NCBI RefSeq assembly: GCF_001748085.1
Contig: NZ_BBZK01000006.1
Location: 315,657-379,656 of the forward strand
Reading direction: 5' to 3'
DNA length: 64,000 bases
Source: Streptomyces sp. TP-A0874
GTDB lineage: Bacteria; Actinomycetota; Actinomycetes; Streptomycetales; Streptomycetaceae
Made by a program: the position numbers and the translations under genes. This document shows positions 33,983 through 43,146 of this stretch, one piece after another; the first letter of the stretch is position 1, and every line of letters begins with the position of its first letter. A model generated the notes under the pieces. It saw only the letters and a program-made list of their open reading frames with translations, was not told the DNA's origin and did not search any database.

Positions 33983-34044
33983 CCGCGCCTCCTGCCGCTC
34001 CCACCCCCTGAATCGACTGTTTCCGCTCCACCATAAACCAGATA

Positions 34045-34060
34045 TCGAACGTTCGTACGA
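34045..34060 (-). promoter_or_regulatory. LexA (SOS) box upstream of dnaE2
   Basis: TCGAACGTTCGTACGA matches the actinobacterial SOS consensus TCGAAC-N4-GTTCGA at 11 of 12 fixed positions and sits 63 nt before the dnaE2 start. Confidence 0.7.
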
Positions 34061-34118
34061 TTGGGGGTTCGGGTCCACCCGGGCGGCCGGGCAGCCGCGC
34101 TACGGCGGGCAGAAAAAC

Positions 34119-34162
34119 GCCGGCTCCCGGGACACGGTGCGGGCCGAGTCCCGGGAGCCGGC
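34119..34162 (-). terminator. Intrinsic terminator of the first protease gene
   Basis: A perfect 15-bp stem (GCCGGCTCCCGGGAC and complement) with a 14-nt loop is followed on the minus strand by a T5 run. It is a canonical intrinsic terminator, unusual in a genome of this base composition. Confidence 0.85.
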
Positions 34163-34235
34163 TGCTGCTCGCCCGTGCTCCCACCAGGGGTGCGACTGCT
34201 GCGAGGCGTCACCGCCGCCGTGCGGCGGCGAGGCG

Positions 34236-35309
34236 TCAGCCGATCTCGACGCCGTACGCCTGGAGCACCTCGGGCACCGGCTGGAAGTAGGTCGTACCAC
34301 CCGAGGAGCAGTCACCGCTGCCGCCGGAGGTCAGACCCAGCGCCGTGCTGCCGGAGAAGAGCGCGCCGCCGCTGTCGCCCGGCTCGGCGCAGACCGTGGT
34401 CTTGATCAGACCCTCGACCGAGCCCTCCTGGTAGTTGACGGTCTCGTCGAGTCCGGTCACCTCCCCGTCGTGCACCTGGGTCGTGCTGCCGCTGCGCTGC
34501 ACGCTCTGGCCGACGGTCGCGTCGCCGGCGCTGCTGATCGACTGCGCACTGCCGTTGTAGAGGTTCACCTCACTGGGGTGCGCGATGCTGGAGGTGTACT
34601 CCACCAGCGCGTAGTCGTTGCCGGGGAAGCTGGACTCCACGGTGCTGCCGATCTCCCCGCCGCCCTGCGAGTCCGACCAGCTGGAGACCGCGTTGCCGCA
34701 GTGGCCGGCGGTGATGAAGTACGGCTCGCCGCCCTTGACGACGTTGAAGCCGAGAGAGCAGCGGGAACCACTGCCCCAGATGGCGTCGCCGCCCGCGATG
34801 AGGGGCGTGAGCTCGCCGCTGATCCGCTCGACGGCCGCCTTCCCGCCCAGGCCCTCGACCACCTTGGTGAGCTTGGCGAGCTTCGCACCCTCGACCGTGC
34901 TGTCGGCGGTGACGACGACCTTGTTGAGCTTCGGGTCCACCGACCAGGAGGTACCGGGGATGGTCGCCTCCTCCTTGAGGGTCGCCCGGGCCGAGTTCAG
35001 CTCGGCGAGGGAGTGCTGGACGACCTTCGCCTCGGCACCCTCGGCACGCACCTTGCCGGCCGCCGCCTCGTCGAGCACGTTGACCACGAGCCGCTTGGCC
35101 TTGGCGTCGTAGTACGAGCCCGCGGCCTGGTCACCGAGGTCGGAGGTGAGGGTCGAGGCCAACTTCTGGGCGGAGGCCACCGAGAGCGCCTCGGGGCTCG
35201 GGGTCTGGGAGGCGCTGGCACTGGACAGGGAGAGCCCCGTCGCCACCAGGGCCGCGATCCCGGCTCCGGCGATCGCCGTGCTCCGCTTGGTGATGCGTCG
35301 ATGCTTCAA
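34236..35309 (-). CDS. Secreted streptogrisin-type serine protease (S1E) with alpha-lytic pro-region
   Basis: This 357-residue preproenzyme has a signal at 1-34 (KHRRITKRSTAIAGAGIAAL), a pro-region at about 40-165 that assists folding, and a mature chymotrypsin-fold domain from about 170. The catalytic triad is His in TAGHCGN, Asp in GNDYALVEY and Ser in [14 protein letters not shown]. Paired Cys around RCSLG and GHCG fit the family disulphides. The start is a TTG at 35309 with GGAGG 6 nt upstream; no ATG or GTG fits. It is followed by an intrinsic terminator. Confidence 0.9.
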   Translation of the reverse strand: MKHRRITKRSTAIAGAGIAALVATGLSLSSASASQTPSPEALSVASAQKLASTLTSDLGDQAAGSYYDAKAKRLVVNVLDEAAAGKVRAEGAEAKVVQHSLAELNSARATLKEEATIPGTSWSVDPKLNKVVVTADSTVEGAKLAKLTKVVEGLGGKAAVERISGELTPLIAGGDAIWGSGSRCSLGFNVVKGGEPYFITAGHCGNAVSSWSDSQGGGEIGSTVESSFPGNDYALVEYTSSIAHPSEVNLYNGSAQSISSAGDATVGQSVQRSGSTTQVHDGEVTGLDETVNYQEGSVEGLIKTTVCAEPGDSGGALFSGSTALGLTSGGSGDCSSGGTTYFQPVPEVLQAYGVEIG

Positions 35310-35668
35310 CTTGAACCTCCAGTGGGGGGTTGGGCCCTCGCTGTGGGGGAGCACCGGGCCCGGAGGAGTGTTTGTCGCGTTTTTGCCACACCGACATGAC
35401 CGCTCGTCAGCATTAGTCATTGCCGGTGACGCCGCCGAGTATTCCCACGGAGATCGGTAGCACACAAGGCCGAATTCAGGCCCCGAAGGGGAAGGCGACC
35501 AGGACTTGACAGCGGGCCTGCGAACACCTGTCCCGCAGGTCACCCGGGTCCCCCGCGTCTCCCGCCGCACGGATGGTTCTTCGCCCCCGGAGCCGCCGAC
35601 TGGCCGATAATCGACTCTTCCTACGGATCGGGCCGGGCCCGAAGACGGCGGGCCAGCCGTAGGGCGCC
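35310..35668. other. Intergenic between slipin gene and protease gene
   Basis: No gene was seen. It includes the upstream region of the TTG-initiated protease and the 3' flank of the slipin gene. Confidence 0.45.
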
Positions 35669-36721
35669 TCAGCCCCGGCCGCCGGACTCCCCGCCCTCGG
35701 AGCCCTCACCGGATCCGGAGTCCGGCTCGGAGTCGGGGCGCCCTCCGACGTCGCCGTTTCCGAGACCGGCGACGCCGAAGTCGATCCCGCCCTGGGGGCC
35801 GGTGCCGAGTCCGGCACCGAGGTCCCCGGGGCCGGTGTCCAGGCCCGGCACCACGCCGGTCTCCGGGCCGTCGGCGACCTCCGGGCCGGCGTCCGCGGGA
35901 CCGGGCGCCTCCGGTCCGGGGCCACCGGTCGGCGGCCCCTCCCCCGCTCCGTCCTGCTGGGCCCGCTCCAGAAAGCGCAGCAGCTCCACCGGGAAGGGCA
36001 GCACCAGGGTGGAGTTCTTCTCCGCCGCCACCGCCACCATCGTCTGCAGCAGCCGCAGTTGTAGCGCCGCGGGGGTGGCCTCCATCTGCCGGGCCGCCTG
36101 CGCCAGCTTCTTCGAAGCCTGGAACTCGGCATCCGCGTTGATCACTCTGGCCCGGCGATCCCGGTCCGCTTCGGCCTGACGGGCCATCGAGCGCTTCATG
36201 GTCTCCGGCAGCGACACGTCCTTGATCTCCACTCGGTCGACCCGCACCCCCCATCCGACGGCGGGGCTGTCGATCATCAGCTCAAGGCCCTCGTTCAGCT
36301 TCTCCCGGTTCGACAGCAGATCGTCCAGATCGCTCTTGCCGATGATCGAACGCAACGAGGTCTGCGCCATCTGGGAGACAGCGAAGCGGTAGTCCTCCAC
36401 CTGCACGACCGCGTCGGCGGCGTCCACCACCTTGAAGTACACCACCGCGTCGACCCGCACCGTCACGTTGTCCCGGGTGATGCCCTCCTGGCCGGGCACC
36501 GGCATGGTGACGATCTGCATGTTGACCTTGTGGAGCCGGTCCGCGAACGGAACGATCATCGTGAAGCCGGGCCCCCGGACCTGGGGCAGCAGCCTGCCGA
36601 GCCGGAGCACCACCCCGCGCTCGTACTGCTTCACCACCCGAGCCGCCGCCATGAGGTACAGCGCGACGCAGACCAGAACCGCGACCACCGCTGCCACAAG
36701 ATCGTCGACCACCACGGCCAC
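35669..36721 (-). CDS. Slipin/SPFH (band 7) family membrane protein
   Basis: This 350-residue stomatin-like protein has an N-terminal membrane hairpin at about 5-27 (LVAAVVAVLVCVALYLMAAA). The SPFH domain is at 30-190 (YERGVVLRLGRLLPQVRGPG, QEGITRDNVTVRVDAVVYF, VDRVEIKDVSLPE). A coiled coil lies at 190-225 (ARQAEADRDRRARVINADAE). It oligomerises in membranes and may organise microdomains or protease complexes. The Gly/Pro/Asp/Glu-rich tail of about 85 residues is long for the family. The GTG at 36721 is the assumed start. No nfeD-like partner is adjacent. Confidence 0.88.
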   Translation of the reverse strand: MAVVVDDLVAAVVAVLVCVALYLMAAARVVKQYERGVVLRLGRLLPQVRGPGFTMIVPFADRLHKVNMQIVTMPVPGQEGITRDNVTVRVDAVVYFKVVDAADAVVQVEDYRFAVSQMAQTSLRSIIGKSDLDDLLSNREKLNEGLELMIDSPAVGWGVRVDRVEIKDVSLPETMKRSMARQAEADRDRRARVINADAEFQASKKLAQAARQMEATPAALQLRLLQTMVAVAAEKNSTLVLPFPVELLRFLERAQQDGAGEGPPTGGPGPEAPGPADAGPEVADGPETGVVPGLDTGPGDLGAGLGTGPQGGIDFGVAGLGNGDVGGRPDSEPDSGSGEGSEGGESGGRG

Positions 36722-36831
36722 CCGCCGTCCATATCGCGCGTATCATCCCATGAGCCCGCTTCGAGCACGTTAGCCCGATATGCCCGTGCGGCGGGGGCGG
36801 CTCAACGGGTCGCGCCCCGGGACGCGCGGAA

Positions 36832-36864
36832 GAGCCCCCGTCCGGTGGACCCGGACGGGGGCTC
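36832..36864 (-). terminator. Terminator of the second protease gene
   Basis: A perfect 14-bp stem (GAGCCCCCGTCCGG and complement) with a 5-nt loop lies 33 nt beyond the protease stop. Confidence 0.8.
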
Positions 36865-36897
36865 CGCAACCCTGTCGGCCCGCGAGGGCCGGCCGAG

Positions 36898-37785
36898 TCA
36901 GCTGATGGTCAGGCCGTAGGCGCTGAGCGCCTCGGTGACCGGCTGGAAGAAGGTCGTACCACCGTAGGTGCAGTCGCCGCTGCCGCCGGAGGTCAGACCG
37001 ATCGCCGTGTTGCCGGACCGCAGCGAGCCACCGCTGTCGCCGGGCTCGGCGCAGACGTTGGTCTGGATCAGACCGGAGACGATGTCACCGCCGCCGTAGT
37101 TGACGGTGGCGTTCAGACCGGTGACCGTGCCGCTGTGGGTCCCGGTGGTGCTGCCGTGACGGGTGACGGACATGCCGACGCTGGCGTTGCCGGCACCGGT
37201 GATCGTCACACCACCGGCGGTGCCGGGGTGGCTCACGCCGGAGTTGTACTGGATCAGGCCGTAGTCGTTGCCCGGGAAGCTGGAGCCGACCGTCGGGCCG
37301 ATCACGGAGGAGCCGCTGGAGTTGGCGTACCAGGTGCCGGCGCCGTCGGTGCAGTGACCAGCGGTGATCAGGTAGTAGGTGCTGCCGCTGTGAGCGTTGA
37401 AGCCCGCGGAGCAACGCCAGCTGCTGGCGTAGATGGCGTCGCCGCCCTGGATCATCTTGGTCATCTTGCCGGCCGTGCGCTCGACCTTGATGGCACCGGC
37501 GTCAGCGCCCACGGTGCGCTTGATCTTGGCGATCTCGGCCTCGGTGACGGTGCTGTCCGCGGTCACGACAAGGGTGTTGGTCGCCTTGTCCACGTGCCAC
37601 GCGGTGCCCGCGACGTCCGCGTTGAGCACGGCGTCGCTCGCGGCCGAGAGCTGCGAAGCGGAGTAGGTGGTGGGCTTGGCGTCAGCGTTGGCGGCCGGGA
37701 CGGCGATGGCCGCGGCGGCCGCGACGCCCGCCGCGACAGCGATCAGCCGAGTACGTCTGGCACCGTGGGGGGTAGTGCGCTTCAT
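36898..37785 (-). CDS. Secreted streptogrisin A/B-type serine protease
   Basis: This 295-residue preproenzyme is close in length to streptogrisins A and B. The signal is at 1-36 ([20 protein letters not shown]), the short pro-region at about 37-110, and the mature domain begins near residue 113. The triad is His in TAGHCTDG, Asp in GNDYGLIQY and Ser in [14 protein letters not shown]. The ATG at 37785 has GGAGG upstream. Its mature domain resembles the protease at 34236-35309, but the pro-region is shorter, so the two are diverged paralogues. Confidence 0.92.
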   Translation of the reverse strand: MKRTTPHGARRTRLIAVAAGVAAAAAIAVPAANADAKPTTYSASQLSAASDAVLNADVAGTAWHVDKATNTLVVTADSTVTEAEIAKIKRTVGADAGAIKVERTAGKMTKMIQGGDAIYASSWRCSAGFNAHSGSTYYLITAGHCTDGAGTWYANSSGSSVIGPTVGSSFPGNDYGLIQYNSGVSHPGTAGGVTITGAGNASVGMSVTRHGSTTGTHSGTVTGLNATVNYGGGDIVSGLIQTNVCAEPGDSGGSLRSGNTAIGLTSGGSGDCTYGGTTFFQPVTEALSAYGLTIS

Positions 37786-39128
37786 CCTCACTCCTCCAAG
37801 AGGGGAACCTCGGACCTGTCTGGGTTGGACAGACCCGTGAGGCGCAGTCAGTGGACACCCGAGTGTTCCGGATTCTCGTTGTGCCCCTGACAAGCGCTGT
37901 GGGGAGTATTCGGCGGCCGGCCACTCGGCCGCAAGGGGTGCTTTCGGCCTGCCCCTGGCCGCATGACCTGCCACGCGAGCAGGCCGCCGGAGCCGGCGCG
38001 CCCCTCGCCCGCCGGCCGCCGCCGGTCGCCGATTCGCCACGGATCGCGGGCTACCGCTGCTAGAGCAAAGAATCCCGTGGCGGCGAGGAGGAAGAGGGGC
38101 CGGATCGAGCAGCGGCCGCCGGCCCGCTCAGGACATGCCCGAAGCCCGGAACTCCATCCCACGCCGGGCCTCTGCACGCCCCGGAACGGACCCAGCAATT
38201 CCGGTTCACCCCGATGAACAGCTCATCACACGATCGGTCGCTTCGGCGAAGCTGACTCGCCGTCACTCGTCCGGAGTCATGCCTCGGCAGCGGGCCGGGC
38301 GGAGCGCCGCCTCCCGGCTCCGGAGATCGACGATCAACGCCCGCCGGCGCCAGCAATCATCGGTCATGGGACGCCAGCACCCTTCCGTCCCATATAAAGA
38401 GTGGCTGATTTTCGCCCCTGAGGTTCCGCTGAGCGGTGGACCTCTCGGCGGACAGCGAACATTTGACGTCGAGTCGGCGTACGCGAGCTCCGCAGCCGCC
38501 GACCGCCAGACTGCCCTCCGACTCCCCCGGGGCTCGCGGCAGCGCCCCTCAGCAGTGGCGCCGCGCACCGTCTCCCGTTTCACCGGCGGCCGGTCGAACC
38601 GGCCGCTCGTCGCCGCGGCGAGGCCGATCCGGCACCGTCCGCTTGGCGAGTCCGGGTCAGGAGGCCGCCTCGGCCCCTCACACCGGTCCGCCCCAGGACG
38701 GTCTCGCCGCGCCTCCGTCAGACCGGCCAGCGGACCCGGCACCGGCACGCGGATCGCATCCGCTGGCCGCTGCCCCCGCGACAACCCGATTGGAACGAGC
38801 CACCTGGAAAGAGGACTTCGGCCATTCCGTCCGACCGATCCGCCGGCCGGTGCCGGGCGTCAACCGCCCAGGAGCCGCCATAGCCACGGGTGACACACCC
38901 GCCGCCCTGTCCATGAAGTCACTCTTTTGATACGGCGTATCTCAAGGAATTACGGGTAGCGGGCCGTCAGCGGAGTTATTCAGCCGGAACCTTGATTCCT
39001 CGCCACCCGTTGTGCACCAGTACCGTCACGAAAAGCATGTGCGGGGGCCATCCCCTTGGCGCATCATCCGCATCATGGACGACGATGGAGGAGCGGACGG
39101 CAGGGACCGCATGTGAGAGGAGGCGTCC
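37786..39128. other. Gene-free region of about 1.3 kb
   Basis: No frame here has a recognisable domain. It contains isolated hairpins: ATGGGACG/CGTCCCAT arms at 38366-38393 with a 12-nt loop, followed by an AT-rich run, and GCGGCCGGT/ACCGGCCGC around a 3-nt loop at 38586-38606. No tRNA signature was found. The 3' end holds the upstream region of the SepF-like gene. It may be decayed coding sequence or hold a non-coding RNA. Confidence 0.5.
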
Positions 39129-39569
39129 ATGGGATCGGTGCGCAAGGCGAGTGCATGGTTTGGCCTCGTCGATGACAACGATGACGAGCGCTACTACGAC
39201 GACGACTACGCCGAGGGGCCCGAGCACGGCGACGCCTGGGTGACTGATCCGCGGGTGCGGGTGGCGGACGAGTCCGCGCAGCAGCAGGGGAGCCGCATCG
39301 CCACCGTCACCCCCGACAGCTTCCGCGACGCCCGGGGCCTGGGTGAGCTGTTCCGGGAGGGCGTCCCGGTGGTCGTCAACCTCACCGCCATGGACCCGGC
39401 CGACGCCAAGCGCGTGGTCGACTTCGCCGCGGGCCTGACGTTCGGACTCCGCGGTTCGATCGAGCGGGTCGCCACCCGGGTCTTCCTCCTCACACCGCCC
39501 GACTACCGGATCGTGAGCGGCGAGGCCACCGGCCGGGCGGTCGAGGGCGGGTTCTTCAACCAGAGCTGA
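39129..39569 (+). CDS. SepF-like cell-division protein (Sfl paralogue)
   Basis: This 146-residue protein has an N-terminal amphipathic membrane-targeting helix ([15 protein letters not shown]), a long acidic linker ([16 protein letters not shown], 16-31), and a SepF core from about 56 ([41 protein letters not shown]). SepF proteins tether FtsZ to the membrane. Streptomyces carries a main sepF near ftsZ and extra paralogues (SflA and SflB) that affect growth-site selection. With no ftsZ nearby, this is a paralogue; from memory the position matches SflA of S. coelicolor. GAGAGGAGG lies just before the ATG. Confidence 0.88.
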   Translation: MGSVRKASAWFGLVDDNDDERYYDDDYAEGPEHGDAWVTDPRVRVADESAQQQGSRIATVTPDSFRDARGLGELFREGVPVVVNLTAMDPADAKRVVDFAAGLTFGLRGSIERVATRVFLLTPPDYRIVSGEATGRAVEGGFFNQS

Positions 39570-39584
39570 CCGCGGCGGGGCCGC

Positions 39585-40769
39585 TCACCGGAACGCGTCG
39601 AGCCCGGTGAGCGCCTTGCCGAGCACGAGTTGGTGCATCTCGACGGTGCCCTCGTAGGTGAGCACCGACTCGAGGTTCGCGGCGTGCCGCATGACGGGGT
39701 ACTCCAGGGAGATCCCGTTGGCCCCGAGGATCGTGCGGGCGGTGCGGCAGATCTCGATCGCCTCGCGCACGTTGTTGAGCTTGCCGAAACTGATCTGTTC
39801 CGGGCGGAGCCTCCCGGCGTCCAGCCGCCGGCCCAGATGGTGGGCGAGCAGAACGCCCTTGTGCAGCTCGACCGCCATGTCCGCGAGCTTGGCCTGGGTG
39901 AGCTGGAAGCCCCCGATGGGACGGTCGAACTGCACCCGGCTCCCGGCGTACTCCAGGGCCGCCTCGAACGAGGCGCGGGCGGCGCCCATCGCCCCCCACA
40001 CGATGCCGTACCGCGCGTGGTTGAGGCAGCCGAGCGGCCCGCGCAACCCTTGGACCTCCAGGGCGGAGTCGGCGGGCAACCGCACCTCGTCGAGGATGAG
40101 TTCGCTGGTCACCGAGGCACGCAGGGACATCTTGTGCCGGATCTCCGGGGCGGAGAACCCCGGGGTACCGGCCGGCACCAGGAACCCCCGGACTCCGTCC
40201 TCGGTCTGGGCCCACACCACGGCGACCCCGGCCACGGAGCCGTTGGTGATCCACATCTTGCGGCCGGTGAGCACCCAGTCGGTGCCGTCGCGGCGGGCGC
40301 GGGTCCGCATGCCCGCCGGGTCCGACCCGTGGTCCGGTTCCGTCAGGCCGAAGCAGCCGATCACCTCGCCGGCGGCCATCGCGGGCAGCCAGCGCTGCTT
40401 CTGCTCCTCCGAGCCCCACCGGTGGATCGCGTACATGGCGAGCGAGCCCTGCACGGACACCAGGGAACGGATCCCGGAGTCGGCGGCCTCCAGTTCCATG
40501 CAGGTCAGCCCGTACTGCACCGCGCTGGCTCCCGCGCAGCCGTAGCCGTCGAGGGACATCCCCAGCGCGCCGATGCTCCCGAGCTCCCTGGCGAGTCCGC
40601 GGATCTCCGGGACCTCACCGCTCTCGAACCACTCGGCGATCCGCGGCAGCACCCGGTCGCCGGCCCACTGCCGCACGGTGTCCCGGACCGCCAGGTCCTC
40701 CGGGCTCAGCAGGTCGTCCACACCGAGCGGGTCGCTCGGGTCGAAGGCGGGGAGGGAAGATGCGGACAT
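39585..40769 (-). CDS. Acyl-CoA dehydrogenase, glutaryl-CoA dehydrogenase-like
   Basis: This 394-residue FAD enzyme has the FAD/substrate segment CFGLTEPDHGSDPAGM near 135, RKMWITNG, RVQFDRPIGGFQLTQAKLADM (in parts), and the catalytic Glu in TYEGTVEMHQLVLGKALTG near the C-terminus. The YEGT-x5-L-x-LG arrangement is that of the glutaryl-CoA dehydrogenase branch, which removes hydrogens and decarboxylates glutaryl-CoA in lysine and tryptophan breakdown. The ATG at 40769 has AGAGG upstream; another lies six codons earlier. It converges with the SepF-like gene, with 15 nt between the stops. Confidence 0.9.
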   Translation of the reverse strand: MSASSLPAFDPSDPLGVDDLLSPEDLAVRDTVRQWAGDRVLPRIAEWFESGEVPEIRGLARELGSIGALGMSLDGYGCAGASAVQYGLTCMELEAADSGIRSLVSVQGSLAMYAIHRWGSEEQKQRWLPAMAAGEVIGCFGLTEPDHGSDPAGMRTRARRDGTDWVLTGRKMWITNGSVAGVAVVWAQTEDGVRGFLVPAGTPGFSAPEIRHKMSLRASVTSELILDEVRLPADSALEVQGLRGPLGCLNHARYGIVWGAMGAARASFEAALEYAGSRVQFDRPIGGFQLTQAKLADMAVELHKGVLLAHHLGRRLDAGRLRPEQISFGKLNNVREAIEICRTARTILGANGISLEYPVMRHAANLESVLTYEGTVEMHQLVLGKALTGLDAFR

Positions 40770-40838
40770 GGCTCGACCTCTCGTCATGGCTTCCGGGCGC
40801 AGACGCTACGGGCGAGTAGGGAACCTGTCCAGCACGGC

Positions 40839-42584
40839 TCAGGGGCGAACGGCGGTGCGAGCGGCGGGCCGGCCGGGATCGGCACCCCGCCGCGCCGGCG
40901 GGAGCATCGTGGAACGCCCGGCTCCGGAGGGTTCCCCCGGCCGTTCCCCGTCGGCTCCGGGTGCGGCGGCCGACCGGGCGGAGGCGGCGGGGCGCTCGGT
41001 GTCCGCGCGGCCCTCGCCGCACTCCATGTGGCGTGGCAGCCGCAGCGCCGCCGCAGCGCCGACCAGCAGCAGTCCCGCACTCACCACGAGGGTGGTGTGC
41101 AGACCGTGAACGAAGGCCACCCGGGCCGTCGCGCGCAGGGCGCCCGCGGCGGGGCCGTGGAGTCCGCCCGCCACCTCGTAGGCTTCGGCCAGCGAGTTGC
41201 CGGCCGCCCTCCCGGAGACACGGGGCACTCCCGGCACGGTGGCCACGGCCGGCGCGTACACGGCGTTCATGACGCTGCCGAGCAGGGCTATGCCGATGCC
41301 GGCCCCGAGCTGGTAGGACGTCTCGCCGATGGCCGCCGCCGTGCCCGCCTGGTCCGGTGGAGCGTCGCTCAGCATGGACTCGTAGGCGCCGAAGAGCGTC
41401 ATCTCCAGGCCGAAGCCGAGCAGCAGGAAACCGGCGATGAGCGGCGCCGGCCGGTCCTCCTGCCCCGTCCACAGCAGCGAGAGCACGGCCGCCGCGGTGA
41501 GCAGGAAACCCAGCGCGACCATGGAACGCGGGCCGAGCCACTGGAGCAGGCGGGAGCCCAGCAGCCCGGCGGCCATCGCGGCACAGGTGAGCGGCACCAT
41601 CCGCACCCCGGTCTGCAGCGGGGAGAGGCCGAGGACGAGTTGCAGGTACTGGGTGGCGATCAGTTGGAGGCCGACGAGCGCGAGCATCGCCAGCACGATG
41701 CAGCCGACGGAGGTCCCGAAGGCCGGCCGGCTGAGCATGGCCAGATCCACCAGGGGGTAGCGGCGGCGGCGCTGCCGCCGGGCGAAGAGGACGAGCAGCA
41801 GCACCCCGGCGATCAGCGGCAGGGCGGTGGCGGGGGCCAGCAGGGCGGCGGCGCCGCCGACCCGTTTCACCCCCAGCACGACGCCGAAGAGTCCGGCGGC
41901 GGCCAGCAGCGCGCCGAGCACGTCCCACGGCCCGTCCCGCTCTCCGATGGACTCCGGGAGCAGCCAGCGGCCGGCGAGCAGGCAGGCCGCCATCAGCGGG
42001 ATGTTGATCAGGAAGACCGAGCCCCACCAGAAGTGCTCGAGCAGGAGCCCGCCGAGCAGCGGCCCGACGGCGGCACCGACGGCGGCGACCGCGCTCCAGA
42101 TGCCGATGGCCATCGCCCGCTCCCGGCGCTCCGGGAAGACCTGCCGGAGGATGGAGAGCGTCGCAGGCATGATCATCGCGCCGCCCACCCCGAGCAGGGC
42201 ACGCGCCGCCACCAGGACGTGGGGGGTCGAGGCGAGGGCCGCGATGGCCGAGGCCAGGCTGAACACGCCGTATCCGAGCAGCAGGACCCGCCGTCGGCCG
42301 ACCCGGTCGCCGAGGGTTCCGAAGAGGATCAGGAGGGAGGCGGCGACCAGTGGGTAGATGTCGACGATCCACAGCAGGCCGGTGGCGCTGGGGCGGAGGT
42401 CCTCGGTGACCGCCGGCACCGCCACGTGGAGCACCGTCGCGTCCAGGGCGACGAGCAGCAGGCTGACGCAGAGCACCACCAGCACGGCCCAGCGGTTGAC
42501 TCCGCCGGCGCCGAGCCCTCGCCGGTGCCGATGCCGGGGAACGTCCGCCGCCCGCTGCTCACGGGCCGTGGTCGTCCCGGACAT
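40839..42584 (-). CDS. DHA2-family (14-span) MFS drug-efflux transporter
   Basis: This 581-residue protein has about 14 hydrophobic segments and the DHA2 motifs LDATVLHVAVPAV in span 1, GDRVGRRRVLLLG in loop 2-3 and GAAVGPLLGGLL (motif C) in span 5. It is probably a proton-coupled exporter of drugs or dyes. The C-terminal tail of about 70 residues is Pro/Ala/Arg-rich. The ATG at 42584 has GGGAGG 7 nt upstream. No regulator is adjacent; it may be co-transcribed with the downstream acyl-CoA dehydrogenase gene, 69 nt away. Confidence 0.9.
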   Translation of the reverse strand: MSGTTTAREQRAADVPRHRHRRGLGAGGVNRWAVLVVLCVSLLLVALDATVLHVAVPAVTEDLRPSATGLLWIVDIYPLVAASLLILFGTLGDRVGRRRVLLLGYGVFSLASAIAALASTPHVLVAARALLGVGGAMIMPATLSILRQVFPERRERAMAIGIWSAVAAVGAAVGPLLGGLLLEHFWWGSVFLINIPLMAACLLAGRWLLPESIGERDGPWDVLGALLAAAGLFGVVLGVKRVGGAAALLAPATALPLIAGVLLLVLFARRQRRRRYPLVDLAMLSRPAFGTSVGCIVLAMLALVGLQLIATQYLQLVLGLSPLQTGVRMVPLTCAAMAAGLLGSRLLQWLGPRSMVALGFLLTAAAVLSLLWTGQEDRPAPLIAGFLLLGFGLEMTLFGAYESMLSDAPPDQAGTAAAIGETSYQLGAGIGIALLGSVMNAVYAPAVATVPGVPRVSGRAAGNSLAEAYEVAGGLHGPAAGALRATARVAFVHGLHTTLVVSAGLLLVGAAAALRLPRHMECGEGRADTERPAASARSAAAPGADGERPGEPSGAGRSTMLPPARRGADPGRPAARTAVRP

Positions 42585-43146
42585 GCACGCACCTCCCAAT
42601 GTGTCGCGCCGCGCGCTCGGCAGACCCCGACAGGGCGTTTCTCATTTCCCTGCGGTCCGGCATCGAGCGCGGGTGAGTTGTCAGGGTACGCGAGGGGCGG
42701 AGGAGGAAGAGTGGCCAGGTTCACTTCCTGTCAACACGGCGACCTCCCGGAGCACCACTCCTTCGACGGCTTCGGCGCGGCCGCTCCCCCGGTACGGCTT
42801 CCGGACGGCGGCCCCCCGCCGACAACGCCGGGATCATCTACCGAACTCAAGTTCGAACGCGCTGGTCACGGTCGCACCCGCCCCTCTCCACGCCCTGCCG
42901 GGCGGTGATTCCACAGCGGATTTCCGGCCAGCCGGACGGCAATCGACCGCACCGGGCGGAGAACAGATTCGAGGGTGTGAAAGAAATGTTCGACGATCTC
43001 CTCACGAAATTCACTCAAAGACCCTTCCGGTTATGACGGAACGTCGGAAATAAAGCCTCCTGTTGCGACCGAGTACACATCACATCGTCATCACAAAGAC
43101 GTTGCCCGGAGCGAGGTCCGCGCTCACCCCCTGTAACGTCGCTTAG
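42585..43146. other. Divergent intergenic region upstream of DHA2 and PAP2 genes
   Basis: No convincing gene was found. A 19-codon micro-ORF (42977-43036, VKEMFDDLLTKFTQRPFRL) has GAGGG just upstream of the GTG and lies in locally AT-rich DNA, but there is no support that it is translated. Confidence 0.45.

Noticed and set aside
30476..34036. 1186-codon plus-strand frame antisense to dnaE2
   Set aside because: It is Gly/Arg/Val-rich with no domain and is a third-position GC shadow of a well-supported polymerase gene.
39630..42908. 1092-codon plus-strand frame opposite the acyl-CoA dehydrogenase and DHA2 genes
   Set aside because: Low-complexity His/Gln/Gly-rich antisense shadow.
42977..43036. 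19-codon micro-ORF in the DHA2/PAP2 intergenic region
   Set aside because: GAGGG is present, but without conservation data it cannot be told from chance. It is mentioned only in the gap entry.
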